From the NCBI RefSeq assembly GCF_030273315.1, contig NZ_CP127174.1:1054001-1118000 (forward strand): a stretch of 64,000 nucleotides of DNA. Reading direction: 5' to 3'. The translations under genes and the position numbers were made by a program. The notes beneath the pieces are model-generated. The model made no database searches and was not told the origin of the DNA. It was given only the letters and a program-made list of their open reading frames with translations. Positions 38,020-46,702 of the stretch are shown here, in pieces (positions within the stretch are counted from its first letter, which is position 1; every line of letters starts with the position of its first letter). The DNA comes from Natrialbaceae archaeon AArc-T1-2 (GTDB lineage Archaea > Halobacteriota > Halobacteria > Halobacteriales > Natrialbaceae).

Positions 38020-39726
38020 TTACTGTTCTGGAAGGTCGACGACGCGTCCCTCGAGCGTATCGGTCAGCTCTTCGTGAAGTGGTCCGTTCGAGCCCAGAAG
38101 CTCCTTTCGCTCTTTGTCCTGGATGTCGAGATCGAGCTCGTACGGCTCGTCGGCCCCATCGGTGATCGTCGCACCGGCTGCACGCGCGATGACGATACCG
38201 GCGGCGACGTCCCACGGGTACGTGTCGTACTCCCACACCGCGTCTGCGCTTCCGCTCGCGAGATAGCAGAGGTTGAGTGCGGCCGATCCGATCCGGCGAA
38301 CGCCACGGGAGTTCTGATAGAAGTGCGAGAGGAACGATCCGTCCGGGTCGTAGCCCGAGAGTAACATACTTTCGTCGAGGCTGTCGCGATTGGTCGTAAC
38401 GATCTTCGTGTCGTCGACGTAGGCGTCACCGCCAGCCATCGCGCTGAACAGTTTGTCCGTTTCCGGCTCGTAGACGACTCCCATGATTGGTTCTCCCTCT
38501 TTGATCAGCGCGATAGACACCGAATAGTTCGGGTTGCCGTGTGCGAAGTTTCCCGTTCCGTCGAGCGGATCGATCAGCCAGGTGTACGGCCCCTCGCTTT
38601 CCTGCCGAGCGCTCTCTTCTGAGAAGATGCCGTGATCGGGGAACTCGTTTCCGATGACGGTCGTAATGATCCGGTCTGCCTGGTGGTCGGCTTCGGTGAC
38701 GATGTCGGACTTGTCGGTCTTGTACGTGACCGATTCGACCTGTCCGTGCAGCTCCCGAAGCGGCTCACCGGCGCTCGTGGCAGCTTCTTTCGCGATCGTC
38801 ATCGCTTGCCCGAGGAAGTCCGCTTTCGACTCGTCGGTGCGTGCCGATGTCAGCTCGACTGGCCCATCGTCGTCGGCGTCGCGGATTCCCCAGCCGAGTT
38901 TGTCGGCGATCGCGGGGAAGTACTCGTCGTCGTAGCTCGTTCGCACGACGTGTGCGGGCTGTTCTGCACCAGTAACGAGAATTTCTTCGTCTTCGGAGAG
39001 AATCGTGTGTGCGCGTCCGCCGTCGACCTGAAGGCTCGCCTGTCCTCTCGTAACGATCCGAAGCTCCGTCGACGGCGGCACGACGACGGGTCGGACGCCC
39101 ATCTGATGGGTGTGAAGCGGAACGAGCTGTAGTGAGTGGTTGTTCACCGGGTAATGGATCGGACCGTCGGCCGACAGCGCGACCCCAGTCGATCCCGTCG
39201 GCGTCGATACTGCGATACCCGACCCTTCGAACTGACCGACGTACTCGTCGTCGGCATAAACGTCGAGCCTGGTGACCTTCCGATCGACGGGGTTCTCCGG
39301 TGGGACGTGACGAACCATCACGTCGTTGATTCCGGTCGCATCCACACCCGGCGCCGTCGCTTGAACCTGTTGGCGGCTGTCGACCGTTGCCCGCCCTTGG
39401 AGCGTTTCCTCCAGTGCAGCCTCGAGGTCGTCCGGTTCGACTCGAGCGAGAAACGCGAGCGTCCCCGTGTTCACACCGAGCAACGGAACGTTCCGGGGAG
39501 CAAACGTCTTGATTCCCTCGAGAAACGTTCCGTCCCCGCCGAAGGTGACACCGAGCGTCGCTCGGGTCTCGTCGTACACGTCGTCGATGTTCTCACCGAG
39601 CTCGACGGGAGATACGTTGATCCCCTGTTTCTCTGCCCACGATTCCAATCGCTGTAACTCGTCGTCGCTACCGGGGCTGACGATAGCGATGATCTCGTCC
39701 GTCGTTGCGAGTCTCCGTCCGTGCAT
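38020..39726 (-). CDS. NAD kinase fused to inositol-monophosphatase-type phosphatase
   Basis: The protein has 568 residues. Residues 1-275 are NAD(P) kinase, with VTFGGDGTFLEGIK (the GGDG motif), PLLGVNTGTLAFLA and SGIAVSTPTGSTGVALSADG. Residues 300-568 are an IMPase-family phosphatase, with metal motifs FSEESA and WLIDPLDGTGNFAHG and WDVAAGIVIARAAGA near the C-terminus. In Methanocaldococcus a similar kinase-phosphatase fusion makes and removes the 2'-phosphate of NADP; as I recall the domains there are in the reverse order. One chain would then set the NADP/NAD ratio. The exact phosphatase substrate here is not proven. Confidence 0.92.
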   Translation of the reverse strand: MHGRRLATTDEIIAIVSPGSDDELQRLESWAEKQGINVSPVELGENIDDVYDETRATLGVTFGGDGTFLEGIKTFAPRNVPLLGVNTGTLAFLARVEPDDLEAALEETLQGRATVDSRQQVQATAPGVDATGINDVMVRHVPPENPVDRKVTRLDVYADDEYVGQFEGSGIAVSTPTGSTGVALSADGPIHYPVNNHSLQLVPLHTHQMGVRPVVVPPSTELRIVTRGQASLQVDGGRAHTILSEDEEILVTGAEQPAHVVRTSYDDEYFPAIADKLGWGIRDADDDGPVELTSARTDESKADFLGQAMTIAKEAATSAGEPLRELHGQVESVTYKTDKSDIVTEADHQADRIITTVIGNEFPDHGIFSEESARQESEGPYTWLIDPLDGTGNFAHGNPNYSVSIALIKEGEPIMGVVYEPETDKLFSAMAGGDAYVDDTKIVTTNRDSLDESMLLSGYDPDGSFLSHFYQNSRGVRRIGSAALNLCYLASGSADAVWEYDTYPWDVAAGIVIARAAGATITDGADEPYELDLDIQDKERKELLGSNGPLHEELTDTLEGRVVDLPEQ

Positions 39727-40335
39727 ATAGCCTCGCTCGGTTCAATTGCGTCTCACGCACTTATACTCTGTGTTGCGATCTCTCATGATATTTACCCCCT
39801 CTGTCCATGGCAATACTGCAAACGAGGAACCGACTCGGGAGCGACGACTGGGCCGTCCGTTCTCCGATATCGAGCGCGAATAAACATGATATATGTTTAT
39901 TTATATGATGATCAAACTGGACCGACTCGAATAGTCCGAACACATCATAGAACATATGTTCTCGGCCATGTTCGTAGGATATAATAAAATACACTGGTAG
40001 GCGAAGCAAACGCCCTCTTCGACCCAATACCGAATCATAATAACAAGACTCGAACCGGGGATCCTACAAATGAATGCTAGTGGATATATAGTTGTCGTAT
40101 ATTGTTTATCTCGACGAGATCAGTCTCTACATGTATTTAACTATGGACTTTTACTACCTGAATGGCCATCGCTTTGACTGAGTTGTTCACCACGCTATCA
40201 CTGATGTATGACACCTCTCGAATGTGCTTCTATATATTTGCAACAATTGTGAATAAGTTGTTATAGAGAAAGCGGGCGATAACCAACATCGGTCGACCGG
40301 CTCGTCAGTACGTATAGCTCACGGTGGTCTACCAG
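39727..40335. other. AT-rich intergenic region
   Basis: About 600 bases lie between the NAD kinase gene and the end of the sulfur gene block. The sequence is markedly AT-rich from 39880 to 40270, with many stops in all frames, unlike its surroundings. It includes the inverted repeat at 39879-39901. No gene, tRNA or intact transposon end is visible. It marks the border between the core-like genes and the sulfur island. Confidence 0.5.
39879..39901. repeat. perfect inverted repeat in AT-rich DNA
   Basis: AATAAACAT-GATAT-ATGTTTATT has 9-base arms and a 5-base spacer. It lies about 150 bases upstream of the NAD kinase start, in non-coding DNA. It could be a protein-binding site or a weak hairpin. 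The base bias of the region raises the chance of a random occurrence. Confidence 0.5.
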
Positions 40336-40515
40336 TCACAAACCGATCGTCTCGGCCGGGTGGCCCGCGCCGCTGATGCTGCCGGTGAGGACGTTCGCTA
40401 TTCGATTGAGGAGCCTCAGGGACTCGCCGCCGGAAAGGAAGTTGCTGGCTTCTGTTACGCTCGCCTGCACGGGCTTATCTGGCCCAACAGGCGCTGTGAC
40501 GGACGAAAGCCGTCG
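40336..40515 (-). pseudogene. in-frame 59-codon extension downstream of the persulfide dioxygenase stop
   Basis: Directly after the TGA of the rhodanese-beta-lactamase gene, the same frame stays open for 59 codons to the TGA at 40336. The reading is protein-like (ASNFLSGGESLRLLNRIANV, then LTGSISGAGHPAETIGL) with good codon use in its second half, but it has no start codon. It may be a remnant of another gene's 3' end, for example a decayed transposase, or a readthrough tail. I cannot identify a family. Confidence 0.25.
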
Positions 40516-41685
40516 TCAGTCGTCGTCGGAAACCATACTCTCTTCGGAGGCTGCACAGCTGTTTGGACCCATCTCGAGCTGTCGTGCCTCGTCTTCGTCC
40601 TCCGGTTCGCGGTGACCGAGGTTGGTTTCGATGATCTGTTCGTAGTTCGGCGGCTTCGACGGAAGGTTGTCGAACATGTGCTCGACGAACTCCTCTTCGG
40701 GCAGCTGCAACACGTTGTTGTGCTTGCGCAGGTAGCCGACAGTCGCCTGGATCGGCTCGCCGGGCGTGACGTCGATCGCCGTTCCGTCGGGTCGGACGGA
40801 GAAGTGTGCCGGCAGAATCTTGATCGAGTCCGGCATTGACATCACGGTGCCGTGAAGCGTCTCGTACATCGTTCGTGCGCCGTCTTTCGCGCCGTCGCCC
40901 GTGAACTGCAGCTCCGTTCGACCGATCGACTCGACGAAGATCGTGTCGCCGGTCATGAGCGCTTCGTCTTCGACCAGGTAGCTCGACATGTCGGTCGTGT
41001 GCCCCGGCGTATAGACCGACTTGATGTCGATGTCACCGACCTGGATGACTTCGTTCCGGTCGAGCGGCGTGTACTCGAACTCGGGGTCGCGGGTTTCGAC
41101 GAACTTGCTGGCGTAGTACGTCGCGTCGACTTCCTCTGCCAGAATCCGTCCGCCGGTGAGGTGGTCGGCGTGGATGTGCGTGTCGAACACGCTCGTGATC
41201 TCGTAGCCTGCTTCCTCGGCGACCTCCTGGTACATGTCGGGGTGGCGGGTCGCGTCGATGACGGCCGCCTCACCCGCGGATTTCGATCCGACCATGTAGG
41301 CCAGACAGCCCGTCGCCCGTCGCTGTAGCTGAATGAGCTCGAGGTCGTCGTTGTCGGTTTGGATCTCGGCCTGTGCCCACGCGCGGTGGTTCCAGCCTTC
41401 CATTCCGTCTTCGACGTTCGCGATGGTCGCGTCGCCGGTCTCGTCGCTCGCCTCGAGCATCTTCGCTGCCTGCTGGGACGACTTCCCGACGGCACAGACG
41501 ACTGCAATCTCGTCCTCCCAGTCGACCTCGTCGATTTCGTCCTCGAGGTCGTGCAGCGGGATGTTCTCCGCGGTCGGAATCTGACTCGACGCGAAGTCGC
41601 CTTCGTTTCGAACGTCCACGATCTGGAGTGGGTCGTCGTTATCGATTCTGTCCTGAACTTCTTCCGGTGTGATATTTTCAACCAT
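40516..41685 (-). CDS. rhodanese-metallo-beta-lactamase fusion (persulfide dioxygenase type)
   Basis: The protein has 389 residues from the ATG ending at 41685. Residues 1-105 are a rhodanese domain with active Cys64 in VVCAVGKSS. Residues 118-300 are a metallo-beta-lactamase domain with THIHADH (His170, His172, Asp174, His175), His229, Asp247 and His294, the ETHE1/persulfide dioxygenase pattern. Such enzymes oxidise glutathione- or protein-bound persulfide to sulfite; the rhodanese half supplies or accepts sulfane sulfur. The order is reversed relative to common PDO-rhodanese fusions with a C-terminal rhodanese. The final 60 residues, with a Cys in NSCAASEESM, are extra. A TusA-like gene lies 65 bases upstream. 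Confidence 0.9.
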   Translation of the reverse strand: MVENITPEEVQDRIDNDDPLQIVDVRNEGDFASSQIPTAENIPLHDLEDEIDEVDWEDEIAVVCAVGKSSQQAAKMLEASDETGDATIANVEDGMEGWNHRAWAQAEIQTDNDDLELIQLQRRATGCLAYMVGSKSAGEAAVIDATRHPDMYQEVAEEAGYEITSVFDTHIHADHLTGGRILAEEVDATYYASKFVETRDPEFEYTPLDRNEVIQVGDIDIKSVYTPGHTTDMSSYLVEDEALMTGDTIFVESIGRTELQFTGDGAKDGARTMYETLHGTVMSMPDSIKILPAHFSVRPDGTAIDVTPGEPIQATVGYLRKHNNVLQLPEEEFVEHMFDNLPSKPPNYEQIIETNLGHREPEDEDEARQLEMGPNSCAASEESMVSDDD

Positions 41686-41750
41686 GTGTATTATCTGCTG
41701 TGTCGCTCTGTTGTTGAAATACGGTTCTCTTCGAGGGTGGACGCCTACGT

Positions 41751-42041
41751 TTACTGCCGCCTCAGGAAAATCCGGTAAAAGCCGTCGCCGCTTTTCCAGA
41801 CTTTCCCTTGGGCCAGCTCTCCGACTGCGTCCGGGACGTTCTCGGTCGACGGCACGTGATCCGTTTCCTGAACGAGGAGTTCTCCCTCGTCCATACTCTG
41901 GAGTGCTCGTTTCGCTTCGACCTGTGGGTGTGGGCAAACCTCCCCGACTGCATCCTGTACCTCGTCTGCTTGGTCCAGGAGTTCTTCGGCGGTCTCATCA
42001 TCAACCTCGTCGGGCATGTCCACGAAATCTTCCATCGACAT
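41751..42041 (-). CDS. TusA-like sulfur carrier protein
   Basis: This 96-residue protein has an acidic N-terminal 30-residue extension followed by a TusA/SirA fold: GEVCPHPQVEAKRALQSMDE with the CPxP Cys36, GELLVQETDHVPSTENVPDA and a C-terminal beta strand GDGFYRIFLRR. TusA carries sulfur as a Cys persulfide between sulfurtransferases and, in sulfur oxidisers, to oxidising enzymes. Immediately upstream of the rhodanese-dioxygenase on the same strand, it is a likely sulfur donor to it. Alternative ATGs lie at 42035 and further in. The TATA GTATATATAC at 42068-42077 lies about 32 bases before the start. Confidence 0.85.
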   Translation of the reverse strand: MSMEDFVDMPDEVDDETAEELLDQADEVQDAVGEVCPHPQVEAKRALQSMDEGELLVQETDHVPSTENVPDAVGELAQGKVWKSGDGFYRIFLRRQ

Positions 42042-42054
42042 GGTACATCATCAC

Positions 42055-42077
42055 ATACCTTCCTATGGTATATATAC
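42055..42077 (-). promoter_or_regulatory. TusA promoter with short inverted repeat
   Basis: The TATA box GTATATATAC (42068-42077, itself a palindrome) is followed towards the gene by ATACC-N7-GGTAT (42055-42071), partly overlapping it. A regulator bound here would cover the TATA and transcription start. The arms are short (5 bases), so this is a modest candidate. Confidence 0.45.
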
Positions 42078-42442
42078 TTTTTGTATTCGTTTCAATATTT
42101 AGGGTGGGGGAAGGCCAATTTCGATCGCTTACTCTGTCGCCGGCTGAATGGTCGGTGATGATCGTGTCTCGCATGTATTGGGTGAGTTGAGATCATCGCC
42201 TGCACTCGGTTTCATCCTGGGTGTCTGGCTCCGGCGTACAAGCGGTGGGCGCCTGCCGTGCTCGTTCTGACACGGTTGGTCGAAAGACGGTGGGCCACCT
42301 GGACGATGTTACAGACGGGTAGACGTTGTGCCATCGGTCTACTGGCGAAGTCGGCAGGAGAAGCGCTACAAAAAGGTGACCCGTCCGTTCACGGCAGCCG
42401 CGGTGAATCTACGCCGCAAACGACGGCTCGTCGGTCGCGTCG
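42078..42442. other. intergenic region, no convincing gene
   Basis: About 365 bases lie between the TusA promoter and the end of the YeeE gene. Bases 42080-42120 are AT-rich. From 42250 to 42440 the sequence is GC-rich and open in the plus strand, but its products are Arg-rich without motifs. It could be the remnant of a coding sequence; I see no identifiable family. Confidence 0.4.
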
Positions 42443-43666
42443 TCAGTAGGCACAGCCCACGTCACGGTACATCCAGCGCGTCATGACGTAGGTGCCGATG
42501 ACCATTCCCGTGCCGGCGATGATCGAGTGAGCCGAAAGGAGCGCGAGGCCGCTGAACAGGTTCGCCATGTTACAGCCGGGTGCGAGGCGGGCACCGACAC
42601 CCATCAGGAGTCCGCCGATGATGGGGTTGTGGATCCGGTTGAGCTTGGGCCATCGAATCCGGAAGTCGCCGGAAAGGAACGCGGCGGTGAACGAGCCGAC
42701 GATGAGGAACAGGATCATGAGCATGTCGACCGTGATCGTGATTCCTTCACCGGCGAACATGACCGCGCCGAAGTACTCGATCCCTTCGGCGTCGACACCG
42801 GCCTGTTGCAGCACCCAGCCAGTCCACCTGACCTCGCTCCCGGTGACGGTGAACGCGTCGAACACCACGAACCAGACGACCGCCGTCAGTGCGAGTCCGG
42901 CTCCCGCCGTGCGGGCGTCCCACGGATCCTGGAGCTGCTTTTTGATCGATCTGTCGCCGTCAATGAATCCTTTGAAGTACGCCTGGGTTCCGCTCACGAT
43001 CTGCTGGAGCCCGATCACGACCGCATCGATCGGTCGCCGTAGCGTTGCGATGTTCAGCTGGGCGACGTCGCTGTCTTGGATGCCTTGGCCCGGTTTTTCG
43101 GGGAGTGACTTTCGCCCGATGAGTATGCTGTACAGGATAAGTATCGCGAACGCGACTGTCACGCCGGTAACGGCAGGGGACCAGGGAGCGGTGAGGTACA
43201 GCGACGTTCCCTCGCCGAACCGAAGTGGCTCGAAGAAGGTTCCCTGAAGCGTCGGGAACGCCAGCGCGATCGCGATGTATCCGATGCCCATGAACACGAG
43301 CGTTAACCAGAACTGCATGTACCCCTGTCCGCAGCGGTACAACACGCCGGTTGCACAGCCGCCCGCGATCGTCATCCCGAACCCGAAGATGAGTCCGCCG
43401 ATGAGCGACGTCAGTCCCCACGGCGGGATCCACCATCCACGGAAGTAGCCGGCCGCGGCTGCTGTGCTCCAGAAGATCAACAGTATGCCGAGGCCGACGA
43501 GAACGCCTTTGAGGACGCGTGTATCTTTGAATGCGACGAAGTCACGGATTCCGCTCACGAAGCAGAACCTCCCCTTCTGGAGGAACACTCCAAACAGGAA
43601 TCCGGTCATGATCGATACTGCTATGTAGCCTGTTGCGCTACCGACTGGCATGCGAACACTGTTCAC
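42443..43666 (-). CDS. YeeE/YedE-family (TsuA-type) thiosulfate/sulfur transporter
   Basis: This 407-residue membrane protein has about nine to ten helices in two repeats. The family cysteine motifs are present: GRFCFVSGIRDFVAF near residue 34, TIAGGCATGVLYRCGQG near 104 and LAPGCNMANLFSGLALLSAH near 363. In TsuA of this family, conserved cysteines pass thiosulfate inward by transient contacts. Within a set of rhodanese, TusA and persulfide dioxygenase genes, import of thiosulfate or a related sulfur compound is the best reading. A long central loop (about residues 190-240) separates the halves. Confidence 0.92.
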   Translation of the reverse strand: MNSVRMPVGSATGYIAVSIMTGFLFGVFLQKGRFCFVSGIRDFVAFKDTRVLKGVLVGLGILLIFWSTAAAAGYFRGWWIPPWGLTSLIGGLIFGFGMTIAGGCATGVLYRCGQGYMQFWLTLVFMGIGYIAIALAFPTLQGTFFEPLRFGEGTSLYLTAPWSPAVTGVTVAFAILILYSILIGRKSLPEKPGQGIQDSDVAQLNIATLRRPIDAVVIGLQQIVSGTQAYFKGFIDGDRSIKKQLQDPWDARTAGAGLALTAVVWFVVFDAFTVTGSEVRWTGWVLQQAGVDAEGIEYFGAVMFAGEGITITVDMLMILFLIVGSFTAAFLSGDFRIRWPKLNRIHNPIIGGLLMGVGARLAPGCNMANLFSGLALLSAHSIIAGTGMVIGTYVMTRWMYRDVGCAY

Positions 43667-43801
43667 ACTGGTTGGTTATAATTGTTTGGGTACGCCGGTA
43701 GTTTCAAGCGTCGTCCCGTGCGATTCACGGGTAGGACGTAACGCACATAACGAGCAATATTCCCACGTCTCGTAAAATAAACGGCAAATGAGGAAATAAT
43801 T

Positions 43802-43987
43802 TCAATCCATAACTCCCCTACGGTTGTTATCCGCACTCGAAGTTCGCAATAACTGCAGCAAAATGCCACCAGTCGAAGCGGTCACAGGGTGGGGCCCCTC
43901 GAGCGTCTCGTATGCGAGTGCTTGCTCCGGCAGTGCGAGGTCGTCGACGTCGTATCGCATACTGTTGTGTGCCGGTACCAATCGCAC
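43802..43987 (-). CDS. candidate 61-residue small protein with GTG start
   Basis: The ORF would start at the GTG ending at 43987 (MRLVPAHNSMRYDVDDLALP). A TATATA at 44011-44016 lies 26 bases upstream, the spacing of leaderless genes here. An internal ATG at 43960 is an alternative start. The middle part (EQALAYETLEGPHPVTASTG) looks like a haloarchaeal protein, but the tail (SSADNNRRGVMD) does not. No domain is recognised. It sits between the YeeE transporter and the first rhodanese. Confidence 0.4.
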   Translation of the reverse strand: MRLVPAHNSMRYDVDDLALPEQALAYETLEGPHPVTASTGGILLQLLRTSSADNNRRGVMD

Positions 43988-44192
43988 TTCTCCTCAATAT
44001 ATTAGGTGTTTATATACTATGTACTGTTCCACCTGTTAATATTCCTTAGAAACGCTTTTATCCACTTGCTCGGTAGGTCCACGTGCAAAGCGGTAGAGCT
44101 AGATAATCACATACGCTGTGTGCTCTCGGATGGGTTGGGTTGTGGGGGACGACGGCTGGTAAAACGGGCACGCACCGACTACCGACGATACC

Positions 44193-45194
44193 ATGACAGG
44201 AAAACGCATGAAACGACGGACGTTTCTGGTGGCAACGACTGCAGCAACAGTTACGGCTTCAGCGGGTTGTCTCGGCAACGGCGACGATGACGAACCCGAA
44301 CTTTACACGACGCCGGCGGCGACTGAGTTCGACGACGTCGTCGACGTCCAGTGGCTCGAGGACAACCTCGACGACGTTGCGCTCCTCGATATTAGAGAGG
44401 AGGGTGATTTCACGGTGTCTCACATCGAGGGTGCCCACCGGTTGCCGGATTACGAGATGATGCGCGACCACTACGAAGAGACCGACGACGGATACGAGGC
44501 GTCGCCCGAAGTCATCGCGGGGATCCTCGAGGATGCCGGAATCAGCAGGGACGACGACGTCGTCGTCTACGGAGAAAGCTCAAACCTCTGGGAAACGTAC
44601 GGGATATACACACTCCATGCGATCGGCCACGACGGGAACGTGTCCCTGCTCGACGGTGGCTTTCCGGTCTGGGACGAAGCCGGCGGCGAAACCGACTCGG
44701 GCGTGCCCGACGACGGAGATGGATCCTACGAACCGGAACTGGATATGGACGTTATCGCAACCCGCGAGTACGTCGCCGATCACGTCAACGAAGACGGCGC
44801 GGATATCCCGATCGTCGACAACCGCGACCCCGAGGAGTACTTCGGTCAGGACACCGACGACGATCGGTTCGATCGACACGGCCACGTTACGGGCGCGATA
44901 AACATCACCTTCCCACAGAACATGATCGAAGACGCCCGACGGCTCCGATCGCCGGAGGAACTCGAGGAGCTGTGGTTCGACGAAGCTGGGCTCGATCCCG
45001 ACGAGGAGACGATTTCGTACTGTGTCTCTGCCGTCCGCGCTTCCGTCGGCTGGTTCGTCATGAAACAACTTGGCTGGGACGAGGTCAGAAACTACGAGGG
45101 AAGCTGGCTCGACTGGGGGACCCTCTCTGACGACGACGGCTACTACTACACGACTGGTGAGGGAACGGGGACGGTGATTGACCCGTTCATATAA
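44193..45194 (+). CDS. Tat-exported lipoprotein rhodanese (thiosulfate sulfurtransferase) 1
   Basis: This 333-residue protein has a Tat signal, KRRTFLVATTAATVTASAGC, with lipobox Cys26, so it is anchored on the outside of the membrane. Two rhodanese domains follow (about 45-160 and 180-320). The first lacks a cysteine (VVYGESSNLW) and is catalytically inactive; the second carries Cys277 in SYCVSAVRAS. Thiosulfate sulfurtransferases move the sulfane sulfur of thiosulfate to an acceptor. It is the most divergent of the first three tandem copies. A possible start at the inner ATG (MKRRTF) would not change the mature protein. Its TATA lies about 180 bases upstream. Confidence 0.9.
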   Translation: MTGKRMKRRTFLVATTAATVTASAGCLGNGDDDEPELYTTPAATEFDDVVDVQWLEDNLDDVALLDIREEGDFTVSHIEGAHRLPDYEMMRDHYEETDDGYEASPEVIAGILEDAGISRDDDVVVYGESSNLWETYGIYTLHAIGHDGNVSLLDGGFPVWDEAGGETDSGVPDDGDGSYEPELDMDVIATREYVADHVNEDGADIPIVDNRDPEEYFGQDTDDDRFDRHGHVTGAINITFPQNMIEDARRLRSPEELEELWFDEAGLDPDEETISYCVSAVRASVGWFVMKQLGWDEVRNYEGSWLDWGTLSDDDGYYYTTGEGTGTVIDPFI

Positions 45195-45285
45195 CATACC
45201 AAACACTGTATTTTTAATATCGGTGGACGCCCCACGAGGCGCGCTCGTGGTACACAATTCTTACAGCTCGGAAAAACGCGAGGTT

Positions 45286-45478
45286 ATCTATAATATATAT
45301 GCCTGTATAATATAGGTACTTTCGAATGATTTTAGTTCCTCTACCTGAAATGGGCTGAACGCATCGGTAGAGAATAGCATGCATATGGTGGTACTCTGGG
45401 CGGGTCTGTCGGGTCACAGAGACCGCAGGTCAGCGAACACGAGTACTTGTTACGAACCCAACAACCGTAAACGAAACT
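45286..45478 (+). promoter_or_regulatory. promoter and long structured leader of rhodanese 2
   Basis: TATA-like TATAATATATATG at about 45290-45302 is followed by near-palindrome CCTGTATAATATAGG (45302-45316) at the likely transcription start. The ATG is some 180 bases from the TATA, so the leader is about 150 bases, unlike the leaderless genes elsewhere. It contains a stem CTCTACC (45339-45345) with GGTAGAG (45366-45372). The arrangement and parts of the sequence recur upstream of rhodanese 3. Confidence 0.6.
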
Positions 45479-46510
45479 ATGACAGAAAATAGCATGAAAC
45501 GACGGACGTTTTTGATAGCATCGGGAGCAGCGGCAGTGACGGCCTCGGCAGGCTGTCTCGGCGACGACGGCGAGCCGGAGCACTACTCGACGCCCGCCGC
45601 GGACGACCTCGACCGCGTCGTCGACGTGCAGTGGCTCGAGGACAACCTCGACAATGTCCAGCCACTCGACGTGAGATCCAAAGCCGACTTTACGAACTCG
45701 CGCATCGAGGGCGCGCACTTCTTCGGCGACGACGGCGCGGAGGACATGAACTGGGCCCGAGCGGCCGCCGAAACGGACGAGGGGTATCTCCCGGATATGG
45801 AGGCAGTCGAAGAAGGGGCAGCACGCGCCGGAATCGGCAGAAGCGACGACATCGTGTTTTACGGGACCTCCCCTGACCACGAGGTGATGCGCGCGTCGGT
45901 GATGTTCTGGTCGGCCGGTCACGAAGGGGACCTCTACATCCTCGACGGCGGCTACTCGGTGTGGAACGAAGCCGACCTGCCGACCGAGTCGGGAGATGCA
46001 GACCACGAGGACGGCTCGTACGATGCGGACGGGGTCCCCGAGGACCTGATCGTTACTCACGAGTGGCTCAGCGAGCGCGTCAACGAAGACGGGGCAGAGA
46101 TCCAACTCGTCGACGCGCGGGGTCGAGACGAGTTCCTCGGCAACGTCGAACCGGGATATCACCACACGTTCGAGTTCGAGCGCTTCGGCCACATCCCCGG
46201 TGCGACGAACATCAACCACCCACAGAACGGGATCGGATCGGGCGACAACGCCTACGAGCGCCTCCGGTCACAGGAGGAACTCGAGGAGCTGTACCTCGAC
46301 GCGGCCGGACTCGATCCGGACGAGTTGACGGTGTCGTACTGCGTCTCCGGCATTCGTGCTGCGCCAGGGCTGTTCATGCTTGACCAGCTTGGCTGGGACG
46401 ACATCCGGATGTACGAAGGCAGCTGGCGGGACTGGGGGAACTTGCCGGAAGACGAGCACCCCTACTCCCAGGAAGCGGAGAACATCGTCGAGCACTTCGA
46501 TAACGCGTAG
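45479..46510 (+). CDS. Tat-exported lipoprotein rhodanese 2
   Basis: This 343-residue protein has Tat signal KRRTFLIASGAAAVTASAGC and lipobox Cys26. The first rhodanese domain is inactive (FYGTSPDHEV, no Cys); the second has active Cys288 in SYCVSGIRAA. It shares long identical stretches with rhodanese 3, such as GYHHTFEFERFGHIPGATNI and NAYERLRSQEELEELY, so they are recent duplicates. The C-terminus ends YSQEAENIVEHFDNA in both. An external sulfane-sulfur transfer role is inferred from the family and the signal. Confidence 0.92.
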   Translation: MTENSMKRRTFLIASGAAAVTASAGCLGDDGEPEHYSTPAADDLDRVVDVQWLEDNLDNVQPLDVRSKADFTNSRIEGAHFFGDDGAEDMNWARAAAETDEGYLPDMEAVEEGAARAGIGRSDDIVFYGTSPDHEVMRASVMFWSAGHEGDLYILDGGYSVWNEADLPTESGDADHEDGSYDADGVPEDLIVTHEWLSERVNEDGAEIQLVDARGRDEFLGNVEPGYHHTFEFERFGHIPGATNINHPQNGIGSGDNAYERLRSQEELEELYLDAAGLDPDELTVSYCVSGIRAAPGLFMLDQLGWDDIRMYEGSWRDWGNLPEDEHPYSQEAENIVEHFDNA

Positions 46511-46702
46511 CGAGAGAACGAGTCTCGATCGCGATTCGAGAACTGTTCTGAGACGGGATGGCGGTCACGGACCGCCCGCCGGACGCGGAACGAGAACCGT
46601 GATCGACTCGCTCGCGTACCACGGCTATCCACCGTCCGGTATCGTTTTCCCACCGTCCTGATCCGTAACGTATTCCGTTTACACTGTCGAAAGACACGGC
46701 TT
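46511..46702. other. spacer between rhodanese 2 and the rhodanese 3 promoter
   Basis: These 192 bases are GC-rich in the first 130, with no convincing ORF. Together with the leader they make the 380-base gap before rhodanese 3. I see no terminator hairpin that I would defend. Confidence 0.4.

Noticed and set aside
42258-42449. 63-codon plus-strand frame before the YeeE gene end
   Set aside because: The product is basic and without motifs, there is no promoter, and it overlaps the 3' end of the transporter gene.
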